A DNA stretch of 64,000 bases from Cellulomonas fulva (lineage in GTDB: Bacteria; Actinomycetota; Actinomycetes; Actinomycetales; Cellulomonadaceae): positions 2,914,001 through 2,978,000 of the forward strand of contig NZ_JAHBOH010000001.1 of the NCBI RefSeq assembly GCF_018531375.1, in the 5' to 3' direction. This document shows, piece by piece, positions 28,011-37,126 of this stretch; the first letter of the stretch is position 1, and every line of letters begins with the position of its first letter. The notes beneath the pieces are model-generated. The model did no database searches and was not told the origin of the DNA. It saw nothing but the letters and a program-made list of their open reading frames with translations. A program made the translations under genes and the position numbers.

Positions 28011-28619
28011 TCAGGGGTTCTGCGCGTTCGCGATGACGGCGACGACGATCACGGCCACGACGCCGACCACGGACAGGATCGTGCCGATCCAGCCCGTGAT
28101 GATGCCGCCGGTGGCGAGGCCCTCGTTGTTGGCCTCACCGGCGGCGACGGCCTGCTTGGACCGGTTTCCCACGATGATCGCGGGGATGCCCGTGAACAGC
28201 CCGCAGCTCAGCACGATGCTCGCGATGCCGAGCACGAGCGACCAGATCCCGAGGCTGTTCTTCGGGTAGCTGTACCCGTACCCCGGCGCCGCGGCGTACC
28301 CGCCCGGCGGGTACGCCGCGCCTGCCGGGTAGCCCTGCGCGTAGCCCTGCGGCGGGACCTGGCCGTACGCCGGCGCCGCGGGGTAGCCGTCGCCCGCGGG
28401 CTGGCTGCCCGCCGACGGGTACGGCTCGGCCGCGGGCGCTCCGTAGGCAGGTGCTCCGTACGCGGGTGCGCCGTACGCCGGCGCTCCGTACGCCGGTGGC
28501 GTCGGCTCGCCCGGGGCGGACGGCTGCGCGGGCGCAGCGGGTTCCGCGGGAGGCGTCACGCCGCCCGTGGGATCGCCCGCGGGCTCCCGCGGCGTGGTCG
28601 GCTCGTCGGGAGTGGTCAT
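28011..28619 (-). CDS. DUF4190-domain membrane protein with YGAPA repeats
   Basis: 202 residues: a Pro/Ala/Tyr/Gly-rich cytoplasmic-type N-terminal half with four 15-base repeats (28441-28500) coding YGAPA, then a DUF4190-like C-terminal domain with two hydrophobic helices and the motif GIPAIIVGNRSKQAVA between them. ATG has GGAGGAAC upstream. 53 bases upstream of the CD225 gene, which has the same Pro-rich/two-helix plan. No known function. Tail and repeats may mediate protein interaction at the membrane; that is inference. Confidence 0.82.
   Translation of the reverse strand: MTTPDEPTTPREPAGDPTGGVTPPAEPAAPAQPSAPGEPTPPAYGAPAYGAPAYGAPAYGAPAAEPYPSAGSQPAGDGYPAAPAYGQVPPQGYAQGYPAGAAYPPGGYAAAPGYGYSYPKNSLGIWSLVLGIASIVLSCGLFTGIPAIIVGNRSKQAVAAGEANNEGLATGGIITGWIGTILSVVGVVAVIVVAVIANAQNP
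28441..28500. repeat. Four 15-base tandem repeats inside the DUF4190 gene
   Basis: Units begin at 28441, 28456, 28471 and 28486 (ccgta-g/c-g-c...), in frame, coding YGAPA. Slippage could vary the copy number without a frameshift. Confidence 0.85.
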
Positions 28620-28734
28620 GACCGTTCCTCCAGTCGCGTCGTCGCGGCCTCGTCGGCTCGCGCCGCCATGCTAGGGGCACCGGTCTCGCATCCGCAGGAC
28701 CTTCCACGGGACCGTCCGGCCGCGTCCGCCCCGG

Positions 28735-29184
28735 TCAGGGGCCCAGCCAGACCGCCAGCGCGGGCACGTTGCGCAGCACGCCGAAGACGAGGACGAGCCC
28801 GAGGAACACCCAGGCCGTCCACGCGGGCAGGCGCGCCTCCCGCCCGCGCGACCGCCGCAGCAGCCACCAGGCCCACAGCACGACGAGCACGGGCACCAGG
28901 AGCACCCACAGCGGGTTGCTCCCCCACGCGCCGGCGAGGTCGCCGTGCGCCAGGTCGTGGGTCGCGCGCAGGCCGCCGCACGCGGGGCAGGACAGGCCGG
29001 TCGCGAGGACCAGCGGGCAGACGCCGTAGCTGCCGGCGACGTGCGGGTCGCGCACCGCGACGACGGCGGTGCCCACCACGACGACGCCCGCGGTCAGCCA
29101 CGCGCCGCGCGTCCGGTCCCACCACGTCAGCGGCGGACCGGGTGGGGCGGTCCGCGGACCCGCCGACGTCGGCGTCTCGGTCAC
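28735..29184 (-). CDS. DUF2752 membrane protein (first copy)
   Basis: 149 residues, three hydrophobic segments, DUF2752 core VCPLVLATGLSCPACGGLR and HDLAHGDLAGAWGSNPL, ending RNVPALAVWLGP. It is a paralogue of the protein at 27023-27490, with two CPxCG-type cysteines per copy conserved. GTG start at 29184, no strong Shine-Dalgarno. It sits 36 bases after the HGxxPAAW-like gene. Biological role unknown; a metal- or redox-active loop is suggested by the cysteines and histidine but unproven. Confidence 0.84.
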   Translation of the reverse strand: MTETPTSAGPRTAPPGPPLTWWDRTRGAWLTAGVVVVGTAVVAVRDPHVAGSYGVCPLVLATGLSCPACGGLRATHDLAHGDLAGAWGSNPLWVLLVPVLVVLWAWWLLRRSRGREARLPAWTAWVFLGLVLVFGVLRNVPALAVWLGP

Positions 29185-29220
29185 GGGATCAGCGGCCGAC
29201 GGCGGCGCGGTCGGCGCGGC

Positions 29221-29526
29221 TCAGTGGCCGCCGTGGGCCTTCTGCCGCGCGAGGGTGGCGGCGCCGCCCTGCCCGTAGCCGAGCACCGAGAGCACCTTGC
29301 CGACGACGAGGCCGGCGAAGCAGAGGCCGATGCCGACCCAGAACAGCCAGACGAGCGCGGCCACCATGCCGATCGCGGCGATGAGCCCGCCCGCGACCAC
29401 GACCCACGTGGTGGTCCACGCAGCGATGGTCTTGCCGTGGTTCGTCGGCGGCGAGGACGGCGGGAGCTGCACCGTCTCCGTGACGGTGGGGTTCTGCGCG
29501 CGGTGGGCAAGCGTGTCGTCGGCCAT
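29221..29526 (-). CDS. HGxxPAAW-family small membrane protein
   Basis: 101-residue protein with two hydrophobic helices. It contains NHGKTIAAWTTTWV before the first helix, which matches the HGxxPAAW signature except that the proline is isoleucine, and ends GQGGAATLARQKAHGGH. In actinobacteria this small protein sits in trp clusters between the Trp-associated membrane protein and trpC, as here. ATG 29526 with AAAGG upstream. Function unknown. Confidence 0.8.
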   Translation of the reverse strand: MADDTLAHRAQNPTVTETVQLPPSSPPTNHGKTIAAWTTTWVVVAGGLIAAIGMVAALVWLFWVGIGLCFAGLVVGKVLSVLGYGQGGAATLARQKAHGGH

Positions 29527-29630
29527 CGGTCGACCTTTCCGTGGGGCGGTTCTGCGTTCACCCTAGCGTGCGGGCGACGGCTCGACCCGCAGGTGCGGGG
29601 TGGTGGGGGGCCTGAGGCGACGTGCGACCG

Positions 29631-29674
29631 GACACACCGGCGACACACCGGCGTGCGCACCGGCACGCACCGGC
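29631..29674. repeat. Short direct repeats upstream of the HGxxPAAW-like gene
   Basis: Four copies of CACCGG (29635, 29646, 29658, 29668), spaced 10-12 bases, within the 162-base gap before the HGxxPAAW-like gene. Could be multiple binding half-sites at helical spacing or chance in GC-rich DNA. Confidence 0.45.
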
Positions 29675-29688
29675 GTGGGGCCCGCGGC

Positions 29689-30462
29689 TCAGGTGGGGTC
29701 GTCGCCCCGGCTCAGGGCATCCCACTGGGAGCGCTCGTCGTCGGGCCCGTCGGGGCTGCTGGTGCCGCCTGTTCCGCCGGTGCTGCCCGTTCCGCCGGTG
29801 CTGCCCGTGCCCTCTGCGCCGTCGGTGCCACCTGTGCCGCCCGTGGCCCGACGGCCCGGGGCCGCGGACGCCTGCGCGTCGGCCGGCGCGCCCTGCTCGT
29901 GGCGACGCGAGACCGCCCACGACGAGGACGCGCGGACCAGCCAGAGCGCGACGAGGACGTCGAGGACGCCGACGACGAGCGCCACCCAGGGCCAGGCGCT
30001 GACGTCGACGTCGCCGACCACGCGCTCGATCCCGGTCTGGTCGACCACCGCCGGCAGCACGGCCGCGAGCGGGTCCCGCAGGACGCCCACGGCCCCCCCG
30101 ACGACGAGCGCGCCCGCCAGGGCCACGGACGCGACGACCACCCACCGGCCGACGCGCCCGACGAGCGCGACCGCACCCGTGGCCGCCAGCAGCACCAGCG
30201 CGGCCGCCACGAGCCCCGGGGCCGCGGCGCCGCCCGAGACCGTGACGGCGACCTCGCCGCCCAGGACCGAGGCGGAGGTCGCCGCGAGCCACTGCGGCAC
30301 CGCGCACGCGCCCGTGAGCGCCGCCGCGAGCAGCAGCGCTCCGGCCGCCCGCCCCCGGCCGGAGCGCGGACGCGGCGGCGCGGGCACCGACGTCAGGCCG
30401 GGCTCACGCCCCGGCGCCGGGTCCGGCCCCGTCGCGGGCGACGGGTCCGCCGCCGGGCTCAC
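29689..30462 (-). CDS. Trp biosynthesis-associated membrane protein
   Basis: 257 residues with four predicted membrane helices between about 35 and 190, in the TIGR02234 type of actinobacterial protein found directly after trpE. A pair of conserved-looking motifs, CAVPQWLAA and AWPWVALV, lies at the outer faces. The C-terminal 55 residues are a Gly/Thr/Ser low-complexity tail (repeated GGTGSTGG). GTG overlaps the trpE stop (GTGA). Role unknown; perhaps tryptophan or precursor export or sensing, a guess from context. Confidence 0.85.
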   Translation of the reverse strand: MSPAADPSPATGPDPAPGREPGLTSVPAPPRPRSGRGRAAGALLLAAALTGACAVPQWLAATSASVLGGEVAVTVSGGAAAPGLVAAALVLLAATGAVALVGRVGRWVVVASVALAGALVVGGAVGVLRDPLAAVLPAVVDQTGIERVVGDVDVSAWPWVALVVGVLDVLVALWLVRASSSWAVSRRHEQGAPADAQASAAPGRRATGGTGGTDGAEGTGSTGGTGSTGGTGGTSSPDGPDDERSQWDALSRGDDPT

Positions 30463-32093
30463 GGGGTGGCGCGACGCAGCCGGGCGGCGACCTGCACCGC
30501 GCGCACCGCCGCCTGCGCCTTGTTGCGGGACTCGAGGTACTCGAGCTCGGGCACGGAGTCGGCGACGATCCCGCCGCCCGCCTGCACGGACGCGCGCCCG
30601 TCGCGGATCAGCGCGGTGCGGATCGCGATGGCCATGTCCATGTTCCCGGCGAAGTCGAAGTAGCCGACCGTGCCGCCGTAGATCCCCCGGCGAGCGGGCT
30701 CGACCTCGTCGATCAGCGCGATCGCGCGCGGCTTGGGCGCACCGGACAGCGTGCCGGCGGGGAACGTCGCCGTGAGCGTGCCGAGCGCGGTCGCCCCCGG
30801 ACGCAGCCGCCCGACCACCGTCGAGGTGATGTGCATGATGTGCGAGAACCGGCGCACCGCCATGAACTCGACCACCTCGACGCTGGCCGGCTCGCAGACC
30901 TTGACCAGGTCGTTGCGGGACAGGTCGACGAGCATGATGTGCTCGGCCCGCTCCTTCGGGTCCGCGAGCACCTCGTCGGCGAGCGCGCGGTCCTCCTCCG
31001 GGGTGGCGCCACGCGGGCGCGAGCCGGCGATCGGGAACGTCGTGACGTGGCCCTCGTCGACCTTGACCAGCGTCTCCGGGCTCGACCCGACGACCGCGAA
31101 GTCCGCGCCGTCCGCGTCCTGCAGCTGCAGGTAGTACATGTACGGGCTCGGGTTGATGGTGCGCAGCACGCGGTAGACGTCCAGCGGGTCCGCGGGGCAG
31201 TCGAGGTCCAGGCGCTGGGAGATGACGACCTGGAACACCTCGCCGTCCTTGATCGCGTCCTTGCCGAACCGCACCGCCTGGTCGAACTCCTCGCGGGTCG
31301 AGCGGAACTCCAGCTCGGGCTCGGGCGCGTCGGTCAGGACCGCGAGCCCCGGGTCCGCGGGGTGCAGCAGCGCGGCCTGCATCGCGTCCAGCCGCGCGAC
31401 GGCGTCCGCGTGCGCCTCGTCGACGCGCTCGTCGGTGTCGTCGAAGTTGATGGCGTTCGCGACCAGCCAGACCGAGCCGTCCTGGTGGTCGACGACCGCG
31501 AGGTCCGTCGCCAGCAGCAGCGTCAGCTCGGGCACGTCGAGCTCGTCGGGCGCCTTGGTCGGGAGGGTGGGCTCCCAGTGGTGCACGATGTCCCACCCGA
31601 GCGCGCCGACGAGCCCGCCGGTCAGCGGCGGCAGGCCCGGCAGCGCGGGCGTCCGGAGCACGTCGAGCGTCTCCGCGAGCACGTCCAGCACGTCGCCGCT
31701 CGTCGGGACGCCCACCGGGACGTCACCCGTCCACACCGCCTCGCCGTCACGCACCGTGAGGGTCGCGCGCGAGCGGACGCCGACGAAGGACCAGCGCGCC
31801 CAGGTCCCGTCCGCCTCCGCCGACTCGAGCACGAACGTCCCGGGCCGGCCGGCGCCGAGCGTCCGGTACAGGCCCACGGGCGTCACGTCGTCGGCCAGCA
31901 GCCGTCGCACCACGGGCACCACCCGGCGGTCGCGCGCGAGCTCGCGGAAACCGTCGAGCGACGGCCACGTGCTGCCCCAGGGCAGCTGCGCGCCGGCGGT
32001 CGGGCCGGACGCCGGATCCGGCACGGGACCGGGCGCGGCACCGGCGCCCTGCGGCGGGCGCGAGCCGGCGTCCGGGGTCGCCGCCGCGGTCAC
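30459..32093 (-). CDS. trpE: Anthranilate synthase component I
   Basis: 544-residue chorismate-using enzyme. N-terminal part has the tryptophan feedback motif LES (FVLESAE near residue 90); the catalytic part has [24 protein letters not shown]-type [30 protein letters not shown] and [11 protein letters not shown]. All residues for chorismate lyase chemistry appear present. A 35-residue Pro/Gly-rich extension precedes the domain. GTG overlaps the hisI stop by 4 bases. The glutaminase partner trpG is not in the window. No leader peptide with tandem Trp codons is seen because the start lies within the hisI end. Confidence 0.96.
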   Translation of the reverse strand: MTAAATPDAGSRPPQGAGAAPGPVPDPASGPTAGAQLPWGSTWPSLDGFRELARDRRVVPVVRRLLADDVTPVGLYRTLGAGRPGTFVLESAEADGTWARWSFVGVRSRATLTVRDGEAVWTGDVPVGVPTSGDVLDVLAETLDVLRTPALPGLPPLTGGLVGALGWDIVHHWEPTLPTKAPDELDVPELTLLLATDLAVVDHQDGSVWLVANAINFDDTDERVDEAHADAVARLDAMQAALLHPADPGLAVLTDAPEPELEFRSTREEFDQAVRFGKDAIKDGEVFQVVISQRLDLDCPADPLDVYRVLRTINPSPYMYYLQLQDADGADFAVVGSSPETLVKVDEGHVTTFPIAGSRPRGATPEEDRALADEVLADPKERAEHIMLVDLSRNDLVKVCEPASVEVVEFMAVRRFSHIMHITSTVVGRLRPGATALGTLTATFPAGTLSGAPKPRAIALIDEVEPARRGIYGGTVGYFDFAGNMDMAIAIRTALIRDGRASVQAGGGIVADSVPELEYLESRNKAQAAVRAVQVAARLRRATP

Positions 32094-32467
32094 CGGGCAC
32101 CTCCGGGCTGCTGGTCGGGCGCCGTCACCGGCAGCGGGCCGCCGGCCTCGAAGCACGTGCGGGCGCCCGTGTGGCACGCCGCGCCGACCTGGTCGACGAC
32201 GACCAGGAGCGCGTCGCCGTCGCAGTCGATCCGCACGTCCTTGACGTGCTGCACGTGCCCGGACGTGTCGCCCTTGCGCCAGTACTCCTGCCGCGAGCGG
32301 GACCAGAACGTCACCCGGCCGGACGTCAGCGTGCGGTGCAGCGCCTCGTCGTCCATCCAGCCGAGCATGAGCACCTCCCGCGTGTCGTGCTGCTGCACGA
32401 TCGCCGCGACGAGGCCGGACTCGTCGCGCTTGAGGCGCGACGCGACTGCGGGGTCCAGGGTGGGCAC
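32090..32467 (-). CDS. hisI: Phosphoribosyl-AMP cyclohydrolase
   Basis: 125-residue zinc enzyme of histidine synthesis, opening the adenine ring of PR-AMP. The metal ligands are in [11 protein letters not shown] and [10 protein letters not shown], and the GWMDDEAL and [13 protein letters not shown] motifs are intact. It is the cyclohydrolase alone, without the HisE domain, as usual in actinobacteria. The GTG is 6 bases after CAGGAT with no Shine-Dalgarno, so the mRNA is likely leaderless and this is the promoter of the hisI-trpE operon. Its usual partner hisF is 5 kb away at 37164. Confidence 0.96.
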   Translation of the reverse strand: MPTLDPAVASRLKRDESGLVAAIVQQHDTREVLMLGWMDDEALHRTLTSGRVTFWSRSRQEYWRKGDTSGHVQHVKDVRIDCDGDALLVVVDQVGAACHTGARTCFEAGGPLPVTAPDQQPGGAR

Positions 32468-32473
32468 CCGAGA

Positions 32474-32479
32474 ATCCTG
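32474..32479 (-). promoter_or_regulatory. -10 element of probable leaderless hisI-trpE promoter
   Basis: CAGGAT on the minus strand with 6 bases before GTG 32467. First position differs from the TAnnnT consensus. Confidence 0.45.
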
Positions 32480-32524
32480 CCACGCGCCCGGCGGCCCCCG
32501 GCGGTCCGTCCAGAGGCGTCGAGG

Positions 32525-34336
32525 TCAGCGGGTCTGCGAGACCCAGGCGCGGTGCATCGCCGCGTAGTGCCCGTCGCTCGCGACGAGCTCGTGGTGGTGA
32601 CCGTGCTCGACCACCCGGCCCGCGTCCACGACGACGACCGCGTCGGCGGCCTCTGCGGTCGACAGGCGGTGGGCGATGGTGATCGTGGTCCGGCCCGCGG
32701 TCAGGCCGGCCAGCGCGCGCGCCAGGCGGACCTCGGTGGCGGGGTCGACCGCGGAGGTCGCCTCGTCCAGCAGGAGCAGGTCGGCGTCCGCGAGGTAGGC
32801 GCGCGCGAGCGCGACGAGCTGGCGCTCGCCCGCCGAGAGCGACTCCCCCCGCTGCCCGACGGGCGTGTCCAGGCCCTCGCCGAGCTCGTCCACCCAGGGG
32901 CCGAGGCCGAGCGCGTCGACGGCCTCGCGCACGCGGGGGTCGTCCGCGGGCGGCGCCCAGGTCCCGTCCTCGTCGTGCCGCAGGCCGTAGGCGATGTTCT
33001 CCGCGACCGTGCCCTCGAACAGGAAGCCCTCCTGCGGGACCAGCACCACGCGGCGCCGCAGGTCCTCGTGCCGCACGTCGCGCACGTCCACGCCGTCCAG
33101 CAGCACGGACCCGTCGGTCGGGTCGACGAGCCGCGCGACCAGCCGCGCGATCGTCGTCTTGCCGGAGCCCGTGGCACCCACGACGGCGACCGAGGAGCCC
33201 GCCGGGACCACGACGTCGACGTCCCGCAGCACGGGCGGCCCGTCCGGGTACGCGAAGCCGACGCGGCGCAGCTCGACGTGCGCGGGTCCGCGCGGGCTGT
33301 CCGCGCCGTCCGCGCCCGGGTCCGCGACCGTCACCGGCGTCTCGAGCACCCCGAGCACCCGGCGCCACCCCGCGATGGCGTTCTGCAGCTCGTTGAGGAT
33401 CTCCGTGGCCATCTGGACGGGCCCCGTGAAGAGCTGCACCAGGAAGAGGAAGGCGAGCAGGCGCCCGGGGGTGAGGTCGCCGGCGATGCCGAGCCGCGTG
33501 CCCACGACCACGACGACCGCCAGCACCAGGTTCGCCGTCAGCACGCCGGACGCGAACACCGTGGAGACCAGGTTCTGCGCGCGGACCATCGCGCGGCGCG
33601 TCTCCCGGATCGCCCGGTCCGTGCTGCGCTGCACGCGGGCCGCGACGCCGTACGCGCGGATCGTCTCGGCGCCGACCACCGACTCGGAGACCGCGCCGAG
33701 CATCGCGCCGTACCGCTCGCGCACGGCGGAGTACCGCGCGTTCACGCGCTTCTGCAGCGGCTGCAGCACGACGACCAGCGGCACGAACCCGAGCCACACG
33801 ACGAGCGTGAGCTGCCACGAGTAGACCGCCATCAGCACCGTCGCGACCAGGATCTGCAGCACCGAGACGAGCAGCATGATCCCGCCCCACTGCACGAACA
33901 GCGAGATCGTGTCGACGTCCGACGTCACGCGTGACACCAGGCTGCCGCGGCGCTCGGTGCCGCGGGTCAGGACCGAGAGGTCGTGCACGTGCCGGAACGC
34001 CTTGGTGCGCAGCTGCAGGAGGCCCGCCTCGCTCGAGCGGAACAGCCGGATGTTGACCAGGGCGGAGCACGCGGCGCCGAGCAGGAGCGCCAGGGTCGCG
34101 CCGGCCGCGAGCAGGGCGACGCGCTGCGCGTCGGGCCCGCCCTCGGCCAGGATCCCCGTGTCCACGGTCTGCTGGACCGCGATCGGCACCACGACGCGGC
34201 CGAGCGCGGCGAGCACCGCGAGCAGCACGGTCACGCCGATGCCCTGCACCAGCCGCGGCGAGACCTGCACGCCGCGTCGCAGGGTCGCGAGCACGCCCAG
34301 CGTGCTCGCGGGGGCCATCGCGTGCGGCGCGCTCAC
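32525..34336 (-). CDS. ABC exporter half-transporter, subunit with canonical ATP motifs but degenerate signature
   Basis: 603-residue fused membrane and ATPase protein. Six membrane helices to about residue 320, then a nucleotide-binding domain with Walker A GATGSGKTT (about 385), signature LSAGERQ (about 497) instead of LSGGQ, Walker B LLLLDEATSAVD with catalytic Glu, and H-loop IAHRLS. GTG overlaps the stop of the partner gene by 4 bases. It pairs with the next protein to form a heterodimer; substrate unknown (drugs, lipids or peptides are all possible). Confidence 0.9.
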   Translation of the reverse strand: MSAPHAMAPASTLGVLATLRRGVQVSPRLVQGIGVTVLLAVLAALGRVVVPIAVQQTVDTGILAEGGPDAQRVALLAAGATLALLLGAACSALVNIRLFRSSEAGLLQLRTKAFRHVHDLSVLTRGTERRGSLVSRVTSDVDTISLFVQWGGIMLLVSVLQILVATVLMAVYSWQLTLVVWLGFVPLVVVLQPLQKRVNARYSAVRERYGAMLGAVSESVVGAETIRAYGVAARVQRSTDRAIRETRRAMVRAQNLVSTVFASGVLTANLVLAVVVVVGTRLGIAGDLTPGRLLAFLFLVQLFTGPVQMATEILNELQNAIAGWRRVLGVLETPVTVADPGADGADSPRGPAHVELRRVGFAYPDGPPVLRDVDVVVPAGSSVAVVGATGSGKTTIARLVARLVDPTDGSVLLDGVDVRDVRHEDLRRRVVLVPQEGFLFEGTVAENIAYGLRHDEDGTWAPPADDPRVREAVDALGLGPWVDELGEGLDTPVGQRGESLSAGERQLVALARAYLADADLLLLDEATSAVDPATEVRLARALAGLTAGRTTITIAHRLSTAEAADAVVVVDAGRVVEHGHHHELVASDGHYAAMHRAWVSQTR

Positions 34337-36261
34337 CGGGTCACCGCCGTCTCGTCGTCGTCCTCGTGCGTGGGCTCGTCGTGCGTGGGCTCGTCGTGCG
34401 CGTCCTCGTCGTCCCAGTCCTGCCGGGCCCGCCGCTCGCTCTCGCGCTCGTACGCCGTCGCGAGCTCCCGGTAGCCCGGGTCGCGTGCGAGGAGCTCGGC
34501 GTGCGTGCCGCGGTCCACCACCCGCCCACGGTCGAGGTGCACCACCTCGTCGGCCAGCAGCACCGAGGACATGCGGTAGGCGACCAGGAGGACCGTCGGC
34601 CCGCCCTCGCCCGCACCGCGCAGCCCCGTGAGGATCTCCTGCTCGACGCGGGGGTCGACCGCGGACGTCGCGTCGTCCAGCACGAGCACGTGCGGCCGGC
34701 GCACGAGCGCCCGCGCGAGGGCCACGCGCTGGCGCTGGCCGCCGGAGAGGTTCGCGCCGCGCTCCCCCAGCCGCGCGTCGAGGCCCTCGGGCAGCGCGCG
34801 CACCACGTCGTCCACCCGGGCCAGCCGCAGGGCGCCCCAGACGTCCTCGTCGGACGGCGCGCGCTCGTCGTCGGCGTCCGCGAGCGTGACGTTGCCGCGG
34901 ATGGTGTCCTCGAACACGAACGCGTGCTGCGCGACCAGCGCGACGTGCGCGGTCAGGTCGGCGGGCGCGATCGCCCGCACGTCGGTGCCGTCGAGGCGGA
35001 TCGCGCCGTGGTCGGGGTCCGCGAGGCGCGAGAGCATCGAGACCAGGCTCGTCTTGCCGGCGCCCGTGGGACCGACGACCGCGACGACGCGTCCCGGCGC
35101 GAGCTCCAGGGTCACGTCGTCGACGAGCACGAGCGGGCCCTGCGCGGTCTCGACGGCACGCGTCACGTGGTCGAACGTGACCGCTGCGCCGGGCGCCGTC
35201 GGACGCCACCGCTCGTCGCCCTCCGGCAGCGCGCCGCGCGAGTCCACCACGCGCGCGATCCGCTCGTACCCCACCAGCGCGCGCGGGATCTCCCCCAGCA
35301 CCCAGCCGAACGCGCGCACGGGCACCGCGAGCAGCGTGAGCAGGTACGCCGCGGCGACGACGTCGCCCGTCTCGATGCGGCCCGCGCTGACCTGCCACGT
35401 GCCGACGACGAGCACGAGGAGGGTCCCCAGGCTCGGCAGCAGGTCGATGATCGGGTCGAACACGGCCCGCACCACCCCGACGCGGACGTTCGCGTCGGCC
35501 AGCGACGACGCGCGGCCCGCGAACCGGGCCTCCTCGCGCTGCTGCGTGCCGAGCGAGGTCACCAGGAGCGCGGCCTCGAAGCTCTCGTGCGCGACGTCGG
35601 CGACCTGGGCGCGCAGCTCCTGCGCGTGCGTGATCGCGGGCGACATCCGGCGCTGGAACCACAGGTTCGCCAGGACGGCGAGCGGCAGCACCGCCAGCGC
35701 CGCGACGGCGAGCCACACGTCCGTGCGCAGCAGCGACACGGCCGCGACGACGAGCATGACGACGACGCCGAGCGCGAACGGCAGCGGGTTGAAGACCGAC
35801 GTCGCCGCCTCCACGTCCGCACCGGCGTTGGACAGCAGCTGTCCCGTCGGGTGCCGGCGGTGCCAGGACATCGGCAGCCGCAGGTACTGCCGCGTGACCC
35901 GCAGACGGTGGTCCTCCTGGATGGTGGCGAAGCCCATGCCCGCGAAGATCCGCCGGCCCGCCACGCTCAGGGCGAGCGTCAGCGCGACGAGCGCGACCGC
36001 ACCGCCCGCCCACCACACCTTGTCCTGCGCGACCGGGTCGCCCGCGAGCGCCGGCACCACGACCTCGTCCGTCGCCCAGCCGAGCACCCGGCTCACGCCG
36101 ACCGTCGCGATGCCGAACACGGCCGACGTGCCGACCGCGAGGGCGTACGTCCCGGGGTGGTCGCGCATGCCCCGCCACACCAGCGTCACCGCGCGCCGCG
36201 GGGTCGACCCGGCGAGCCGCATCGGGCGGGCGGACGACGAGGACGTCGCGGGCGCGGACAT
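34333..36261 (-). CDS. ABC exporter half-transporter, subunit with degenerate ATPase site
   Basis: 642 residues, six membrane helices then an ATPase domain: Walker A GPTGAGKTS (about 397), canonical signature LSGGQRQR (about 506), Walker B VLVLDDATSAVD in which the catalytic Glu is Asp (about 527), and H-loop LLVAYRMS in which the switch His is Tyr (about 561). These two changes mark a non-hydrolysing site. The acidic C-terminal tail repeats DEPTH twice. ATG 36261 has AGGT upstream. First gene of the pair; together they form an asymmetric exporter like TM287/288 or BmrCD types. Confidence 0.9.
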   Translation of the reverse strand: MSAPATSSSSARPMRLAGSTPRRAVTLVWRGMRDHPGTYALAVGTSAVFGIATVGVSRVLGWATDEVVVPALAGDPVAQDKVWWAGGAVALVALTLALSVAGRRIFAGMGFATIQEDHRLRVTRQYLRLPMSWHRRHPTGQLLSNAGADVEAATSVFNPLPFALGVVVMLVVAAVSLLRTDVWLAVAALAVLPLAVLANLWFQRRMSPAITHAQELRAQVADVAHESFEAALLVTSLGTQQREEARFAGRASSLADANVRVGVVRAVFDPIIDLLPSLGTLLVLVVGTWQVSAGRIETGDVVAAAYLLTLLAVPVRAFGWVLGEIPRALVGYERIARVVDSRGALPEGDERWRPTAPGAAVTFDHVTRAVETAQGPLVLVDDVTLELAPGRVVAVVGPTGAGKTSLVSMLSRLADPDHGAIRLDGTDVRAIAPADLTAHVALVAQHAFVFEDTIRGNVTLADADDERAPSDEDVWGALRLARVDDVVRALPEGLDARLGERGANLSGGQRQRVALARALVRRPHVLVLDDATSAVDPRVEQEILTGLRGAGEGGPTVLLVAYRMSSVLLADEVVHLDRGRVVDRGTHAELLARDPGYRELATAYERESERRARQDWDDEDAHDEPTHDEPTHEDDDETAVTR

Positions 36262-36420
36262 GCAGGGACCTTCCGACGAGCGGGGTACGGGGGTGGGTCC
36301 ATCGTCTCACGTTGCTCGGGGCGACCAGGGTGCCCGTGCCGGCCCCGCGGCCCTGCGCGGCGGCGGGCCGGCGACGGCCGTCGGGCGGCGTCGTCGCAGG
36401 TCCGCGGGCTCCGGGGACGT

Positions 36421-36426
36421 CACTGT
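36421..36426 (+). promoter_or_regulatory. -10 element of probable leaderless promoter (TIGR03085-type gene)
   Basis: CACTGT with 6 bases before ATG 36433. Confidence 0.4.
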
Positions 36427-36432
36427 GCGAGC

Positions 36433-37098
36433 ATGACGGGCATGACGGGGACCCGGTGGAACGAGGCACTGCGAGCGGACCTGGTCGACGCGCTGCGCGC
36501 CGTCCCGCCGGACGCGCCGACGCTGTGCGAGGGCTGGCAGGCGTGTCATCTCGCCGCCCACGTCGTGCTGCGGGAGCGCTCCGTGCGCGTCGGTGCCGGG
36601 CTCGCGGTGCCGCCGCTCGCCGGGGTCGCCGAGCGCGCGATCGACGAGCTCGCCGGCACCGCCACGACGCCCGAGGGCTACGCCGCCCTCGTGGACCGCG
36701 TCGCGGACGCGCCCGGCCGGTGGCACCCGATGACGTGGGCGGGCGACCTGGCGAACCTCGTCGAGTTCTACGTGCACGGGGAGGACGTCCGCCGCGGCGC
36801 GGGTCCCGTCCCGCCGCGCGAGCTGCCCGGCGGCGTCGTCGACGGCCTGTGGAACCAGGCCCGCCAGCTCGGCCGGGCACGACTGCGCACGGCGGGGTGC
36901 GGCGTCGTGCTCGTGCGACCCGACGGGCCGCGTGCGCGCCTGCGGAGCCCGCGGGACGGCGCGGGCAGCGTCGTCGTGCGCGGCGAGGTCGGCGAGCTCG
37001 TGCTCTGGCTGGCCGGCCGTGGCGCGGCGGCCGACGTCGTCGCCGAGGGGGCCGAGCCGGACCTCGCCGCGCTCGCGCGGGTCGCGCCGTTCGCGTGA
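36433..37098 (+). CDS. TIGR03085-type protein (maleylpyruvate isomerase/DinB-like fold)
   Basis: 221 residues resembling the actinobacterial TIGR03085 family, whose N-terminal four-helix DinB/MDMPI fold often binds a metal and in relatives uses mycothiol. The start MTGMTGTRWNEALRADLV, the CEGWQACHLAAHVVLRE segment with candidate metal His residues, and FYVHGEDVRRG with another His fit that family. A second ATG 3 codons later is an alternative. Transcribed against its neighbours. Reaction unknown; link to mycothiol (mshC at 50734) is only a suggestion. Confidence 0.75.
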   Translation: MTGMTGTRWNEALRADLVDALRAVPPDAPTLCEGWQACHLAAHVVLRERSVRVGAGLAVPPLAGVAERAIDELAGTATTPEGYAALVDRVADAPGRWHPMTWAGDLANLVEFYVHGEDVRRGAGPVPPRELPGGVVDGLWNQARQLGRARLRTAGCGVVLVRPDGPRARLRSPRDGAGSVVVRGEVGELVLWLAGRGAAADVVAEGAEPDLAALARVAPFA

Positions 37099-37126
37099 GC
37101 CCGTGCACGTGGTCGTGCTCGTGACG

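Noticed and set aside
29631..29674. Four spaced CACCGG repeats, considered as a CRISPR-like array
   Set aside because: Repeats are 6 bases with 4-6 base spacers; CRISPR repeats and spacers are each more than 20 bases. Kept only as a weak direct repeat.
32090..32467. Search for a trp attenuator (leader peptide with tandem Trp codons) before trpE
   Set aside because: trpE starts inside the hisI stop codon and hisI appears leaderless, so there is no room for a leader peptide.
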